NCBI GenBank assembly: GCA_040880285.1
Contig: JBBDIT010000014.1
Coordinates: forward strand, 1-64,000
Direction: 5' to 3'
Length of the DNA stretch: 64,000 nucleotides
Origin: JANQJA01 sp040880285
GTDB taxonomy: Bacteria > Pseudomonadota > Gammaproteobacteria > Pseudomonadales > Azotimanducaceae
Shown: positions 34,355 through 43,778 of the stretch, one piece after another
How the letters are laid out: every line of letters starts with the position of its first letter
Numbering within the stretch: the first letter of the stretch is position 1
Translations under genes and position numbers: made by a program
The notes under the pieces: generated by a model
What the model saw: the letters and a program-made list of their open reading frames with translations, nothing else
Database searches by the model: none
What the model was told of the DNA's origin: nothing

Positions 34355-35272
34355 ATGAACACTTTTGAATCCACATTCAGCCCGACCAGGAAGCGACTGG
34401 CACTCTGCATACTGGGCATCACAGCTGCCAGCGCAGGTTTTTCGGGGGTCTATGCAAGCGAACCGGTCTCATTCGGTTCTCTCTCGGACTTTGCCGTGCT
34501 GAGCGCAGCGCCCCTGGAAGGTGGTGCTGTCACCTGCACGGACTCCCTGATATTTGGCGACGTCGGCTCATCCGGCGCCCCTGCTTCAGTGGTACAGACC
34601 AATTGCTATATTGACGGGACGATTATCGCGCCGGTCTCTGCACAGGTCCTGACCGACTTCAACGACCTGTACGACACCGTCGCCAATCAGGCTTGTGACG
34701 AATACCTGACGACCCTGGCGGGACAGACCCTGGAGCCGGGCACCTACTGTTTCGAAGCGGCTTCAACGACCACTGATGGCGTGTTGACACTGGAGGGTGG
34801 CTCAAGCGACTCATGGCTCTTCAAGATCGGGACACTTGGAACCGGTGCGCTTACGGGTACGGACTTTGACGTCGTGCTGAGCGGTGGAGCCTCCGCCTGC
34901 AACGTCACCTGGTGGGTCGCAGAAGCCGCGACGATTACGCGTGGCGACGTCAAAGGCAACATTCTTGCCGGTGCTGCAATCAGCATGACGGGCGTGGCAC
35001 CTACATCGCCGTTTGAAGGACGGGCATTGGCCACAGGTGAAGTGACCTTGACCAATCTGGACTTCCTTGGTTGCGAAGGTGACAGTGGTGGTGACAATGG
35101 CGATGACAATGGCGATGACAATGGTACTGAACGCGCCAAATGTAACCAGGGCGTGGGCAACGGACCTGAAGATTGTGATCCCGGTAATTCAAACCAGGGT
35201 GATCCTTCCCGGTCTAATGACGAACTCGGCGGCACGCCAGGCAACCCGGGCCGCAAAGGTGGTAACCGGTAG
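34355..35272 (+). CDS. DUF3494 ice-binding-like secreted protein
   Basis: A 305-residue protein with a signal peptide (cleavage near V-Y-A-S, about residue 34). The DUF3494 fold is a right-handed beta solenoid known from bacterial and diatom ice-binding proteins; visible marks are FAVLSAAPLEGGAVTCTDS, G-D-V-G-S-S-G-A and GTYCFEAAS...LTLEGG. The C-terminus has a short Gly-Asp-Asn repeat linker followed by CNQGVGNGPEDCDPGNSN and a Gly/Pro-rich NDELGGTPGNPG end. This tail looks like a separate conserved module. Ice binding, adhesion or surface anchoring are possible roles. Confidence 0.83.
   Translation: MNTFESTFSPTRKRLALCILGITAASAGFSGVYASEPVSFGSLSDFAVLSAAPLEGGAVTCTDSLIFGDVGSSGAPASVVQTNCYIDGTIIAPVSAQVLTDFNDLYDTVANQACDEYLTTLAGQTLEPGTYCFEAASTTTDGVLTLEGGSSDSWLFKIGTLGTGALTGTDFDVVLSGGASACNVTWWVAEAATITRGDVKGNILAGAAISMTGVAPTSPFEGRALATGEVTLTNLDFLGCEGDSGGDNGDDNGDDNGTERAKCNQGVGNGPEDCDPGNSNQGDPSRSNDELGGTPGNPGRKGGNR
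35089..35124 (+). repeat. 12-bp tandem repeat in the DUF3494 linker
   Basis: About three copies of GATGACAATGGC encode the Asp-Asn-Gly linker between the solenoid and the cysteine-containing tail. Confidence 0.75.
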
Positions 35273-35348
35273 GCAATTGCGCTGACACCAACGGCCAGGC
35301 GTAAGGATAAGATCACATCCGTGCGCCTGGTCCTTGCCAGCGACCAGG

Positions 35349-36404
35349 ATGATGGAGTCAAGAATTTACAAGGTAGTTGCGATGGTGGCGTGCCTCACGT
35401 TCACGGCACAGACCCTTGCTGACCGGGACCAGACAGAAAACTGGACGCTGAACCTCTATTTTGAGAATGATCTGTTCACGCAAACAGACCTTGGCTATAC
35501 CAATGGTGGTCGTGCATCCTGGGTATCCCCTGACCTTAACGACTACATCAATGACCCTGCACTCCCTGACTGGCTGAAGTCCGTCAACAAGGGCCTCGCC
35601 TTTTTTAATAAGGTACGCGACGGTCAAAAGCGCAATGTGATCTTTTCGATCGGCCATAACCTCTTCACGCCCGAGGATTTCACCCGAGAGGATTTAATCG
35701 AAGATGATCGGCCTTACGCAGGTTGGCTGTTCACCAGTTTCAGCTACCAGACTCGAAATGAGGATCAACTGGATACACTTGAAGCAAGCTTTGGGGTTGT
35801 CGGTCCGGCAGCGATTGGCCAACAAGTGCAAGACGTCATTCACGATGCCCGCGGCGTCCCACGGTTTGAAGGCTGGGAAAATCAACTCCAGAACGAGTTC
35901 GGTTTCATCTTTTTATGGGAACACAAGAGGAAAATCAGCCACGAATACAATTCGGAGACTCGCTTTGGCTTCGACCTGATCGGCCACACCGGCATCGCGA
36001 TCGGGAATGTCCGCACCTATCTGAACGGCGGTGGCGAATTTCGACTCGGCTGGGCTATTCCTGACGATTTCGGCACGTCTGCCTTGCGACCGGGAGGCGA
36101 CAACAGCACGCCCGATGCCGTCTGGGATCCAAGGGCGAAAGGCTGGGCCAAGTGGGGCATACACGCATTTATCTCATTCGATTCACGGCTTGTAGGTCGC
36201 AACATTTTTCTTGACGGCAATTCGTTTGAGGACAGCCACAGCGTCCAGAAGAAGCTGTTGGTCACGGATGGCGCCGTTGGCCTGAGCTTCATCTATGGTG
36301 GCTTCAAGATTTCCTACGCCCAGATATTTCGAAGCAAGGAGTTCATGCTCCAACCCCAATCCCATTCTTATGGCTCACTCGCGTTCTCCTATACTTTTCG
36401 CTAA
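35349..36404 (+). CDS. lpxR: LpxR-like lipid A deacylase (DUF2219) outer-membrane beta-barrel
   Basis: Outer-membrane enzyme family that removes the 3'-acyloxyacyl group of lipid A. A signal peptide (about 1-27) is followed by LYFENDLFTQTDLGYTNG, where the Asn-Asp pair matches the catalytic region of LpxR, and S-I-G-H-N-L-F-T-P-E-D, the conserved histidine region. The barrel ends in a C-terminal aromatic residue pattern (FSYTFR). Two adjacent ATGs (35349, 35352) compete; no clear Shine-Dalgarno. Family recognition is good, activity inferred. Confidence 0.85.
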   Translation: MMESRIYKVVAMVACLTFTAQTLADRDQTENWTLNLYFENDLFTQTDLGYTNGGRASWVSPDLNDYINDPALPDWLKSVNKGLAFFNKVRDGQKRNVIFSIGHNLFTPEDFTREDLIEDDRPYAGWLFTSFSYQTRNEDQLDTLEASFGVVGPAAIGQQVQDVIHDARGVPRFEGWENQLQNEFGFIFLWEHKRKISHEYNSETRFGFDLIGHTGIAIGNVRTYLNGGGEFRLGWAIPDDFGTSALRPGGDNSTPDAVWDPRAKGWAKWGIHAFISFDSRLVGRNIFLDGNSFEDSHSVQKKLLVTDGAVGLSFIYGGFKISYAQIFRSKEFMLQPQSHSYGSLAFSYTFR

Positions 36405-36489
36405 TCCATGTATGCTGGCGCACAGACCGGGAAGAGGTAGACGCCCATCATGGCCCGGTTTCGTCAGCACTTTCAATGGAGGAATTGCT

Positions 36490-37014
36490 TTGAACATATC
36501 ATTTATCGTCAAGTGTATTGCCATGGCGACCGTGCTTACTGCTGCTGGATTACTGGCAAGCTGTGAGCAAGCGGTAGGAAAAAATGCCGAGGTGATTTCC
36601 GTACAAGCCACCATGAAGACAGTAACCGTTGCGCGCGAAGAGTGTCATGATGAAGTCGTGACGCTCAAGCATGAGGTCAAGGATTCGAACCGAATCACCG
36701 GAACGGTCACGGGCGCTGTCATTGGTGGTGTTGTCGGTAATCAGGTTGGCGGAGGTTCGGGTCAGGACATTGCCACGGTCGGTGGTGCCGTTGCTGGTGG
36801 CTACGCGGGGAACCAGGTTCAGAAAGGTATGCAGGATCGCAACACCTATGAGGAAGTCCAGCGCGTTTGCGCGATGGTCAACACGACCGAGGAAGTACCT
36901 TCAGGCTACGATGTAACCTACATGCTCAACGGCCAGCAAAGCATGGTCCACCTCGACTATGATCCCGGTAATCAGATCGCCGTCGTCGACGGTCAGCTCG
37001 CACCCAGGCAGTAA
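36490..37014 (+). CDS. Glycine-zipper outer-membrane lipoprotein (SlyB / 17 kDa antigen-like)
   Basis: A 174-residue lipoprotein starting with TTG, supported by GGAGG seven bases upstream. The lipobox L-A-S-C puts the lipidated cysteine at residue 25. A glycine-zipper segment TGAVIGGVVGNQVGGGSG...GGAVAGGYAGNQVQ follows, then a C-terminal domain with V-P-S-G-Y-D-V-T-Y. Homologues stabilise the outer membrane. Confidence 0.87.
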   Translation: MNISFIVKCIAMATVLTAAGLLASCEQAVGKNAEVISVQATMKTVTVAREECHDEVVTLKHEVKDSNRITGTVTGAVIGGVVGNQVGGGSGQDIATVGGAVAGGYAGNQVQKGMQDRNTYEEVQRVCAMVNTTEEVPSGYDVTYMLNGQQSMVHLDYDPGNQIAVVDGQLAPRQ

Positions 37015-37094
37015 GGAAAGTGCGCACTGGCCCTTCTGTGTACACCATGGCACAGACCATGGCACAGACTCGTGTCCGTTCAAAGCGACTCATA

Positions 37095-39764
37095 TTACCG
37101 TAATTTAACCCATCGCAATCGCGATGCATTGGCGACCACAGTCACTGATGAAGCTGCCATTGCAAGCCCTGCCAGGGCGGGATTAATCAAAAGACCTGTC
37201 ACCGGAAACAGCACTCCGGCGGCAACCGGTATCAGTAGAACATTGTAGCCGAAGGCGCCCACCAGGTTCTGGTAGATGTTGCGCATGATTGCCCGGGACA
37301 AAAGGATTGACCGCACGACTCCACCGACGTCGTCTGACAGTAAAGCGACATCGGCACTCTCAATGGCAATATCCGTTCCCTCTCCCATGGCAAATCCGAC
37401 ATCAGCCGCACTCAAGGCGAGCGAATCATTGATGCCGTCACCGACCATACCGACTTTCTCGCCACGACTTTGCAACTGCCGTACATAATCGAGCTTCTCT
37501 TCCGGTTGCACGCTTGAGAAATATTCATCAATAGCAAGCTCGCCAGCTACCCTTTCGGCACTATCCTCGTTATCACCCGTTAACATGATGACTTTTATGC
37601 CTAAAGCATGTAGACGATTGACATCATCCCGGGCGCCATCTTTAAGCTCATCGAACAATTCAACATAGCCAAGTACCGTCGTATCACTACCGATGTAAAT
37701 TACGGTGCTCGCCCCTGTGGGCTTGAATTCCTCGCGCGCTGCCATACCCAGCGATTCAAGATACGAAAGGTTGCCGATGGCCAGCTTCTGGCCCTCCCGT
37801 GCGGCAGTAACACCACCCCCGGGCCTGATGTCAAAGTCGTCCACATCAAACGATTCCAGTTCTTTTGACTCACAATACCTGACAACGGCTTTGGCCAACG
37901 GATGTTCAGATAATTTTTCAAGGCTGAGCGCAATCGTTAGCATTTTATTTTCATCGCTACTGGCATGCACTGCTGTAACCTCCGGTTTACCCCTGGTCAA
38001 GGTACCCGTTTTGTCGACCACAACTGCAGTCAAGCGGCTTGCAGCCTGTAACGCATCACCGTTTTTGATAAGCACGCCATCACTTGCTGAACGCCCCATA
38101 CCCACCATAATGGACATGGGAATTGCCAGCCCAAGGGCACAAGGGCAAGCAATAATCAGCACGCTCATCATCGTAACAACGACATACGACAATCGGGGTT
38201 CCGGACCAAAGAACCACCAGATAAGTGCGGTTATAATTGCCACCAGAATCACGATTGGTACAAAGACGCTGGCGATTCGGTCGGTCAAACGCCCGATGGC
38301 AGGTTTGGCATTTTGTGCCTCTCGCACCATTTTAATCATCTTGGCAAGAATAGTGTCCCGGCCAACCTGGGTCGCTTCCATGACAATGGTGCCGTAAAGG
38401 TTGACAGTCCCGGCGATAAGGCTGTCACCAACACTTTTATCCACCGGTACCGGCTCGCCAGTCAACATGGACTCATCAACGGTGGATTGGCCACGACTCA
38501 CATGACCGTCCACCGGTACCGTCTCGCCGGGGCGTATACGCAGCAGGTCTGCTTTCGCGACGTCTGCGACATCTATCTGAGACTCCTCGTCTCCGTCAAT
38601 TTTGATCGTGACCTTGGGGGTTAAGTCAATCAGTTTTCTTATCGCAAGGGACGTCTTGCCCTTGGCATTTTCTTCCAGCGCCTTACCAAGATTGATAAAG
38701 CCTATGATAAACAGTGCTGCCTCAAAGAAGAGATGTCGTGACGCCTCAGCAATCACCGAAGGAAACAAGATTACCAGCATCGAGTAAACAAATGCCGTAC
38801 CCGTGCCGAGGCTGATCAACGTGTCCATGGTTGTGCTGGCATGTCGGGCAGCAGCGAAGGCACCAACATAGAAATGCCCACCGCTGTAAATCATAACTGC
38901 CAGCACCAATACGCCGACAGGTATCCAGAAGCTTGCCTGGGAGGCAGCTGGAACCAGTCCGAGTTGCATGCCTGCCATCAGGATTGCCCCGAATATGAGC
39001 GCAAGACCAGATTTGATAAATGACTTACGCAAGCGGGTGGCCAGTTCCGCATCGCGCTGTGCAAAATCTTCATCCTCAGGACGAACATCCGCACCATAAC
39101 CTGCCCTTTCAACCGCCGCTATCAGTGACTCGGGACTGGCACTGCCAACGGCATAAGCCGACTGATCTGCATAATTGACACTCGCCCGCACCACCCCTTT
39201 CGTTTCTCTAAGCGCAGTCTCAACCGCAGTCACGCAACTAGCACAAGACATGCCATGGATGTTGAGTTGCACAGACAATTCATTACTTACCTCAGAAGCG
39301 GCCCTGGAATCATCTGTCGCGTTACCGGGACTATCTTCGGAAACGGCTGCGTGGCCCACCTGGTAGCCAGCACGGCGAATCGCTTCTACCACTTCCCCGA
39401 GATGCGCGGTTCCTTTCACCTGCACCCAGCCGGTCGTGGCATCAACGGAGATCTCCTTGAGACCGGAAATCGCAGCGAGTTCATTATGGACCTTGCGCTC
39501 ACAATTCTCACAATGCATGCCATCGACTTTAATCCGGGCATTGCCAGCGATAGTCGCACCCGCGTACTGGTAACCGGCACGATCAATTACGCCAGCATAG
39601 TCATCCGGTGGATGCCACTCATCGGTCGTCAGTCGCGCTTTTCCCTCTCGAAAATCAACATCGCCAACCACCACACCTGTCAATTGTTCGAGCGCACGCC
39701 TGACATGTGACGCGCAATTCTCGCACGTCATGCCATGTATTTTTAGCGTGAGATCAGTCTTCAT
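37095..39764 (-). CDS. copA: Copper/heavy-metal P1B-type ATPase with three HMA domains
   Basis: Cation-exporting ATPase of 889 residues. Three N-terminal metal-binding domains carry GMTCENC (C14/C17), GMHCENC (C85/C88) and GMSCASC (C174/C177). The membrane metal site C-P-C-A-L-G-L-A, phosphorylation site DKTGTLT and the SEHPLAKA motif are intact. CPC and C-terminal YN/MSS residues fit Cu(I)/Ag(I) transport. The ATG at 39764 is used; a TTG three codons earlier is possible. A MerR-type promoter sits immediately upstream. Confidence 0.94.
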   Translation of the reverse strand: MKTDLTLKIHGMTCENCASHVRRALEQLTGVVVGDVDFREGKARLTTDEWHPPDDYAGVIDRAGYQYAGATIAGNARIKVDGMHCENCERKVHNELAAISGLKEISVDATTGWVQVKGTAHLGEVVEAIRRAGYQVGHAAVSEDSPGNATDDSRAASEVSNELSVQLNIHGMSCASCVTAVETALRETKGVVRASVNYADQSAYAVGSASPESLIAAVERAGYGADVRPEDEDFAQRDAELATRLRKSFIKSGLALIFGAILMAGMQLGLVPAASQASFWIPVGVLVLAVMIYSGGHFYVGAFAAARHASTTMDTLISLGTGTAFVYSMLVILFPSVIAEASRHLFFEAALFIIGFINLGKALEENAKGKTSLAIRKLIDLTPKVTIKIDGDEESQIDVADVAKADLLRIRPGETVPVDGHVSRGQSTVDESMLTGEPVPVDKSVGDSLIAGTVNLYGTIVMEATQVGRDTILAKMIKMVREAQNAKPAIGRLTDRIASVFVPIVILVAIITALIWWFFGPEPRLSYVVVTMMSVLIIACPCALGLAIPMSIMVGMGRSASDGVLIKNGDALQAASRLTAVVVDKTGTLTRGKPEVTAVHASSDENKMLTIALSLEKLSEHPLAKAVVRYCESKELESFDVDDFDIRPGGGVTAAREGQKLAIGNLSYLESLGMAAREEFKPTGASTVIYIGSDTTVLGYVELFDELKDGARDDVNRLHALGIKVIMLTGDNEDSAERVAGELAIDEYFSSVQPEEKLDYVRQLQSRGEKVGMVGDGINDSLALSAADVGFAMGEGTDIAIESADVALLSDDVGGVVRSILLSRAIMRNIYQNLVGAFGYNVLLIPVAAGVLFPVTGLLINPALAGLAMAASSVTVVANASRLRWVKLR

Positions 39765-39793
39765 CTTGTCCAAGCCACTATTCGGGTCAGGTG

Positions 39794-39824
39794 AGCATAA
39801 ACACTGAAGTGACTACAGGGTCAA
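39794..39824 (-). promoter_or_regulatory. MerR-type promoter of the P1B ATPase gene
   Basis: Minus-strand -35 TTGACC and -10 TATGCT with a 19-bp spacer. The dyad arms ACACTGAAGT and ACTACAGGGT (39801-39821) are 8 of 10 symmetric. Aligned with the element at 34091-34111, 16 of 21 dyad positions are identical, suggesting one shared regulator. Confidence 0.8.
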
Positions 39825-39896
39825 TCAATTGCACAAATAAACTCCCTGGCTGATACGCTCAACCAGCACGCTCTCGCTCGGAGGATAAACCTCCAA

Positions 39897-40898
39897 CTAA
39901 GGGAGGTCATTTCCCTGCGCGACGAGATCTGCCATTAACCCAACCGAGACGGCGTACTTGTTAGCGCAGTTGTAGTGCAGGATCGTGCGGAAATTGCCAC
40001 CGACGAGATAGGAAGTGGTTTCGCCCGCATCAGGAATTACCAGGGCGTAGGCAGACTCGGCCAGGTCACTAAAATCACCCACCACGCCTAGCGCTCGCCA
40101 TTGTTCAAGCGGCAAGTATCGAGTGTGCTTCCTGAGTGCGCGGCACCCGGATGCCACCTTGTCAGGTACAAGCAGACTGGCTTCAAGTTCTACCGGGACG
40201 GTGACCCGGGTACCCCAACCCGCACCGCGCACCCAGCCGTTAGTAGCCAGATAATTGGCGATAGATGCCAAAACATCCTGCTCTTCACCCCAAATATCCT
40301 TCTTCCCATCCCCATCAAAATCCTGCGCATACCGTAGAAAACTGGACGGCAGGAACTGATTCTGACCCATAGCGCCAGCCCATCCACCCACAAAATCTGC
40401 CGATGGAATGTGGCCTTCGTCGAGAATCTGCAGTGCGGAGAACAATTCACTGGTAAAGAAAGCCGACCGCCGCTGGTCATAGGCGAGCGTGGCAAGAGAA
40501 CGAACGACGGAGTATTTGCCCTGATATCTACCGAAACTGGACTCAAGCCCCCAAAAGGCTACCAGGTATTGCGGATCTACATCGTATTGGTCACTGATTT
40601 CACCCAGCACCTTACGGTATTCACGAAACATCTGACGCCCCAACGCAACCCGGTCATCTGAAACCCGTGCCCTCAGATACTCTTCGAAAGTTTGTACAAA
40701 CTCCGGCTGGCGCCGGTCGAACTCGAGCACTCGAGGATCCGGTTCGATCTCGTCCAGAATCAACGCTGTCGGTTGGCTAATTCCTCGCTCGATCGCCTCG
40801 CGCTTGATGTCCTGCCGCCATGCCTCGAACGGTTTCAATTCCGCCCTGACATGAACAGCCAGGAACAATACAGAAAATACTAGCAACACTCTATTCAT
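39897..40898 (-). CDS. MltB-like lytic murein transglycosylase
   Basis: Periplasmic enzyme that cleaves peptidoglycan to 1,6-anhydro products. The signal peptide spans about 1-19 (no lipobox). The catalytic Glu119 lies in FWGLESSFGRYQG, and GAMGQNQFLPSSF and the NYL-x-x-N-G-W segment are typical. The C-terminal region resembles a peptidoglycan-binding end. Length 333 residues. The ATG at 40898 gives a clean signal peptide; a longer reading adds 25 unlikely residues. Confidence 0.9.
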   Translation of the reverse strand: MNRVLLVFSVLFLAVHVRAELKPFEAWRQDIKREAIERGISQPTALILDEIEPDPRVLEFDRRQPEFVQTFEEYLRARVSDDRVALGRQMFREYRKVLGEISDQYDVDPQYLVAFWGLESSFGRYQGKYSVVRSLATLAYDQRRSAFFTSELFSALQILDEGHIPSADFVGGWAGAMGQNQFLPSSFLRYAQDFDGDGKKDIWGEEQDVLASIANYLATNGWVRGAGWGTRVTVPVELEASLLVPDKVASGCRALRKHTRYLPLEQWRALGVVGDFSDLAESAYALVIPDAGETTSYLVGGNFRTILHYNCANKYAVSVGLMADLVAQGNDLP

Positions 40899-41031
40899 AC
40901 CACTAATGACCTTTCGAGGTGTAATCTCTTTAGCTATGGAACCTCTGAACAAAGTGAAATATACCTGCCGCAATCACCAAAACAAAATTTTACTGACAAG
41001 CTCTGCTAGAATGTATTTCTTTTGAGGAAAC

Positions 41032-41490
41032 TTGAACTTCTTGAGCGATCACTACCCCAATGCCAGCTTACTTCGACGCGCAGCAGCAATCTTTTACGAC
41101 ACGTTCCTGGTCGTCGCCATCTGGATGTTGAGTACCATACTCCTGGTGGCGCTGGTCTCGGACGGCGAAGAGGTCCGGGGATTGTTATTCCAACTGTTTC
41201 TCTACATTGAACTCCTGGCGTTCTACTATGTTTTCTGGCGCATCAAGGGACAAACCCTTGGCATGCAAGTCTGGAAGATCAAGGTGGTCAATGCCGACAA
41301 TGAAGTCATGACTGAAAAGCAATGCCTGGTCCGCTTTCTGCTTGCCACTTTGACGCTTGTTCCCCTTGGTGTCGGCTATCTCTGGGGTATCTTCAGGCGA
41401 GACAACCTGACGCTTTACGACCAATTATCAAACACTAAAGTGATATACGTGGGCCAGCGACCCTACCCGTCGGAAGAACGATCACGGTAA
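41032..41490 (+). CDS. RDD-family membrane protein
   Basis: A 152-residue protein with three predicted helices and the RDD signature: R-R-x-x-A-x-x-x-D near the N-terminus (LLRRAAAIFYD), G-Q-T-L-G-M-x-x-x-x-I-x-V in the middle, and DQLSNTKVIYV at the end. TTG start with GAGGAAA upstream. It stands convergent to lptG in the same place as in Pseudomonas-like genomes. Function unknown. Confidence 0.85.
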   Translation: MNFLSDHYPNASLLRRAAAIFYDTFLVVAIWMLSTILLVALVSDGEEVRGLLFQLFLYIELLAFYYVFWRIKGQTLGMQVWKIKVVNADNEVMTEKQCLVRFLLATLTLVPLGVGYLWGIFRRDNLTLYDQLSNTKVIYVGQRPYPSEERSR

Positions 41491-41501
41491 AGCGACTACA
41501 T

Positions 41502-42584
41502 TTAGCCGGCGCGTCTCAGCAGGATGTAACCGAATCCCAGACACACCAGGATCGGTAGACCAATGGCGATAAGCGGATGAAATCCGAATACCAGACTGGC
41601 GGGCGACAACAGGTCCTGTGAGAATTTGAACACGATGCCAATAACGAGCCCGGTAACGATTCGCACCCCCATAGTGGACTCACGAAGTGGGCCGAAAATA
41701 AAAGAGATCGCAACAAAAACGAGGGCAATCGTAGCGACCGGTTGGAGCACCTTTTGCCAGTAACCAAGTTCAAACTTTCTACTGTTTAATCCCTGGGCCT
41801 GCAAGTATTGAATCTTCGTATTCAGCTCCCCAATCGACATCCGCTCCGGTTGAACCAATATTTCGGTTCGCAAAAGGTCAGGCTCAAGCCCCGTATCCCA
41901 GCGCAAGCTGGTCAGGTGACGCGTCTCGGTGCTTCCCCGCGACAGCATGATATCGGTGACAATCACATCCTCCATCAACCAGTACTGTTCATCCTCGCGC
42001 ACATCGTGAAATACTGCCCGTGCAGCATAAAGTGAAGTCGTCATCCGGTTTTCATCATCAAAGTAATAGTGGCTGACGCCGCCCAGGACACCTTGCCCTA
42101 CTTCATCGAAATGCATATAAACATTTCCCTCTCGGTACCAGAGACCAAATTTCGGGGTAATCTGGCTTTCATCTGATAGCGCCTTGATTCGATCGTTTCT
42201 GGCAATGCGCTCAATGTCCGGCAAAAAGTACTCACCAACAAACAAGCCAAAGATCACCAGGACCAGTGTCGGCTTGAGCGCGCTTAGCGAAATCGCCCAG
42301 GTAGAAACACCTGCTGCTCGCATAACAACCAGCTCGCTATTCCCGGCCAGTAAGCCTAACCCTGACAGGCAACCAATCAACGCCGCGTAAGGGATGGACT
42401 CATAGAACATGCGCGGCATGCTGTAGAAGCAGAACATTAAGATGGCATATACATCATAGTTGTTTTGCAGATCCTCAATCTGTTCCAGAAACGTGAAGAT
42501 AGACAGAATGCCTACAATTCCCACAGCAGCAAGAACAATCATTGAGCCTACAGTATTGATCAGGTAACGATCGAGTTTACGCAC
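41502..42584 (-). CDS. lptG: LptG, LPS export permease
   Basis: Inner-membrane subunit of the LptB2FG transporter that extracts lipopolysaccharide. Six helices flank a large periplasmic beta-jellyroll region; M-R-K-L-D-R-Y-L and F-I-F-G-P-L-R-E-S-T-M-G-V-R are family marks. 360 residues. It overlaps the lptF stop by 8 nt. Confidence 0.95.
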   Translation of the reverse strand: MRKLDRYLINTVGSMIVLAAVGIVGILSIFTFLEQIEDLQNNYDVYAILMFCFYSMPRMFYESIPYAALIGCLSGLGLLAGNSELVVMRAAGVSTWAISLSALKPTLVLVIFGLFVGEYFLPDIERIARNDRIKALSDESQITPKFGLWYREGNVYMHFDEVGQGVLGGVSHYYFDDENRMTTSLYAARAVFHDVREDEQYWLMEDVIVTDIMLSRGSTETRHLTSLRWDTGLEPDLLRTEILVQPERMSIGELNTKIQYLQAQGLNSRKFELGYWQKVLQPVATIALVFVAISFIFGPLRESTMGVRIVTGLVIGIVFKFSQDLLSPASLVFGFHPLIAIGLPILVCLGFGYILLRRAG

Positions 42585-43689
42585 CAGCAGCCCGCCGCCT
42601 TACAACTGTTGTCAAGAAACCCGTAAGCCTGTCCAGATAGAACATGAGCCACACGATCAGGATAAATATGCCATGGACCCACCAAAGCCCCAGAGCCACC
42701 GGTAGCTGCTCCTTCTCTATCGCTGATCGCGCTGCCGAGAGGCAAATCACATACAAGAAGCAACACAACATGCCCGGTAGCAACCTTGTAAATCGTCCCT
42801 GTCGTGGATTCACACGACTCAGTGGAATTGCCATTACCGCGATGACCGGCACCATCAAGATTACCCCGATGCGCCAATGCAGCTCGGAAATATGTTGTGA
42901 TGTCCCGGTCTCGAGTAGATCCCGTGTCGGGATAGCTGCACGCCGGTGATACTGAAAATTGTCTTCTTCTTTTTCAATCCGTTGGCCGTATTCATCAAAT
43001 TCTATGACCCGAAAGTCATTGGTACCCGGTTTGCCGTTGTATCGCGTTCCATCGCGAAGCACCAAAATTCGATTCCCATTGGCATCAACAATTGACTCAC
43101 CCGACTCAGCAACAATGGTGACGACATCCTTGGGACCAAAGAAGTTGCTCTCCTGGTATTCATTGATAAACAGATTCCTCAGGTTGCCCTCATCCGCCAT
43201 CTTTTCTGTATAGGTAACGCGTTTACCTGAACGCAGGCTCTGGAAGCGCCCCGGCACCAACGTATCAAACTCCGTCAGGTTTCGCTGGTCAGTGAACAGT
43301 TTCTCAAACCGTCCTTCACCCACGGGTTTAAGCCAAAGAGAAAGTACGGCCGTAACTACCATGACAAGGATCGAAAGAGCGAGGGTCAGAAAAATGAGCC
43401 GACGCGGACTCATTCCGCAGGATTGCAACACCACCATTTCACTGTCGGCATACAGCCGCCCATAAGCCAGCATGATTGCCAGGAAAAAGCTGATGGGAAT
43501 GATCAATTCCAGAAATCCCGGTAATCGGTATGCCATCACCAGAAACAGGACATCGCGAGTGATCAGCCCACTCGCCGCCTCACTGAGATAGCCGCTAAAA
43601 CGCCAACCCATGGATATCACCAGCACGACGCCTGCCACGGCGAGCATCGTCGTAAAAATTTCCCTGGCAAAGTAGCGAAACAGGATCAC
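42577..43689 (-). CDS. lptF: LptF, LPS export permease
   Basis: Partner of LptG in the LPS transporter. Six helices with a periplasmic beta domain; the N-terminus I-L-F-R-Y-F-A-R-E and P-L-S-R-V-N-P-R-Q-G-R-F are family marks. 370 residues. Divergent from pepA, with a shared 89-bp promoter region as in other gammaproteobacteria. Confidence 0.95.
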   Translation of the reverse strand: MILFRYFAREIFTTMLAVAGVVLVISMGWRFSGYLSEAASGLITRDVLFLVMAYRLPGFLELIIPISFFLAIMLAYGRLYADSEMVVLQSCGMSPRRLIFLTLALSILVMVVTAVLSLWLKPVGEGRFEKLFTDQRNLTEFDTLVPGRFQSLRSGKRVTYTEKMADEGNLRNLFINEYQESNFFGPKDVVTIVAESGESIVDANGNRILVLRDGTRYNGKPGTNDFRVIEFDEYGQRIEKEEDNFQYHRRAAIPTRDLLETGTSQHISELHWRIGVILMVPVIAVMAIPLSRVNPRQGRFTRLLPGMLCCFLYVICLSAARSAIEKEQLPVALGLWWVHGIFILIVWLMFYLDRLTGFLTTVVRRRAAGA

Positions 43690-43778
43690 AGTAAAATCAC
43701 GCTCGGGCGGCCATGTGACCAGGCAGTATAAACGTTATATTATCCACTTGAACCGCTTTTATGTCTTCAGGAGTCCCA

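Noticed and set aside
35295..35330. Hairpin CCAGGCG...CGCCTGG after the DUF3494 gene as a terminator
   Set aside because: Stem is interrupted and no T run follows; too weak to annotate as a terminator.
8909..41031. Integrative element using tRNA-Leu as attachment site
   Set aside because: No integrase gene and no second copy of the tRNA 3' end could be seen in the window.
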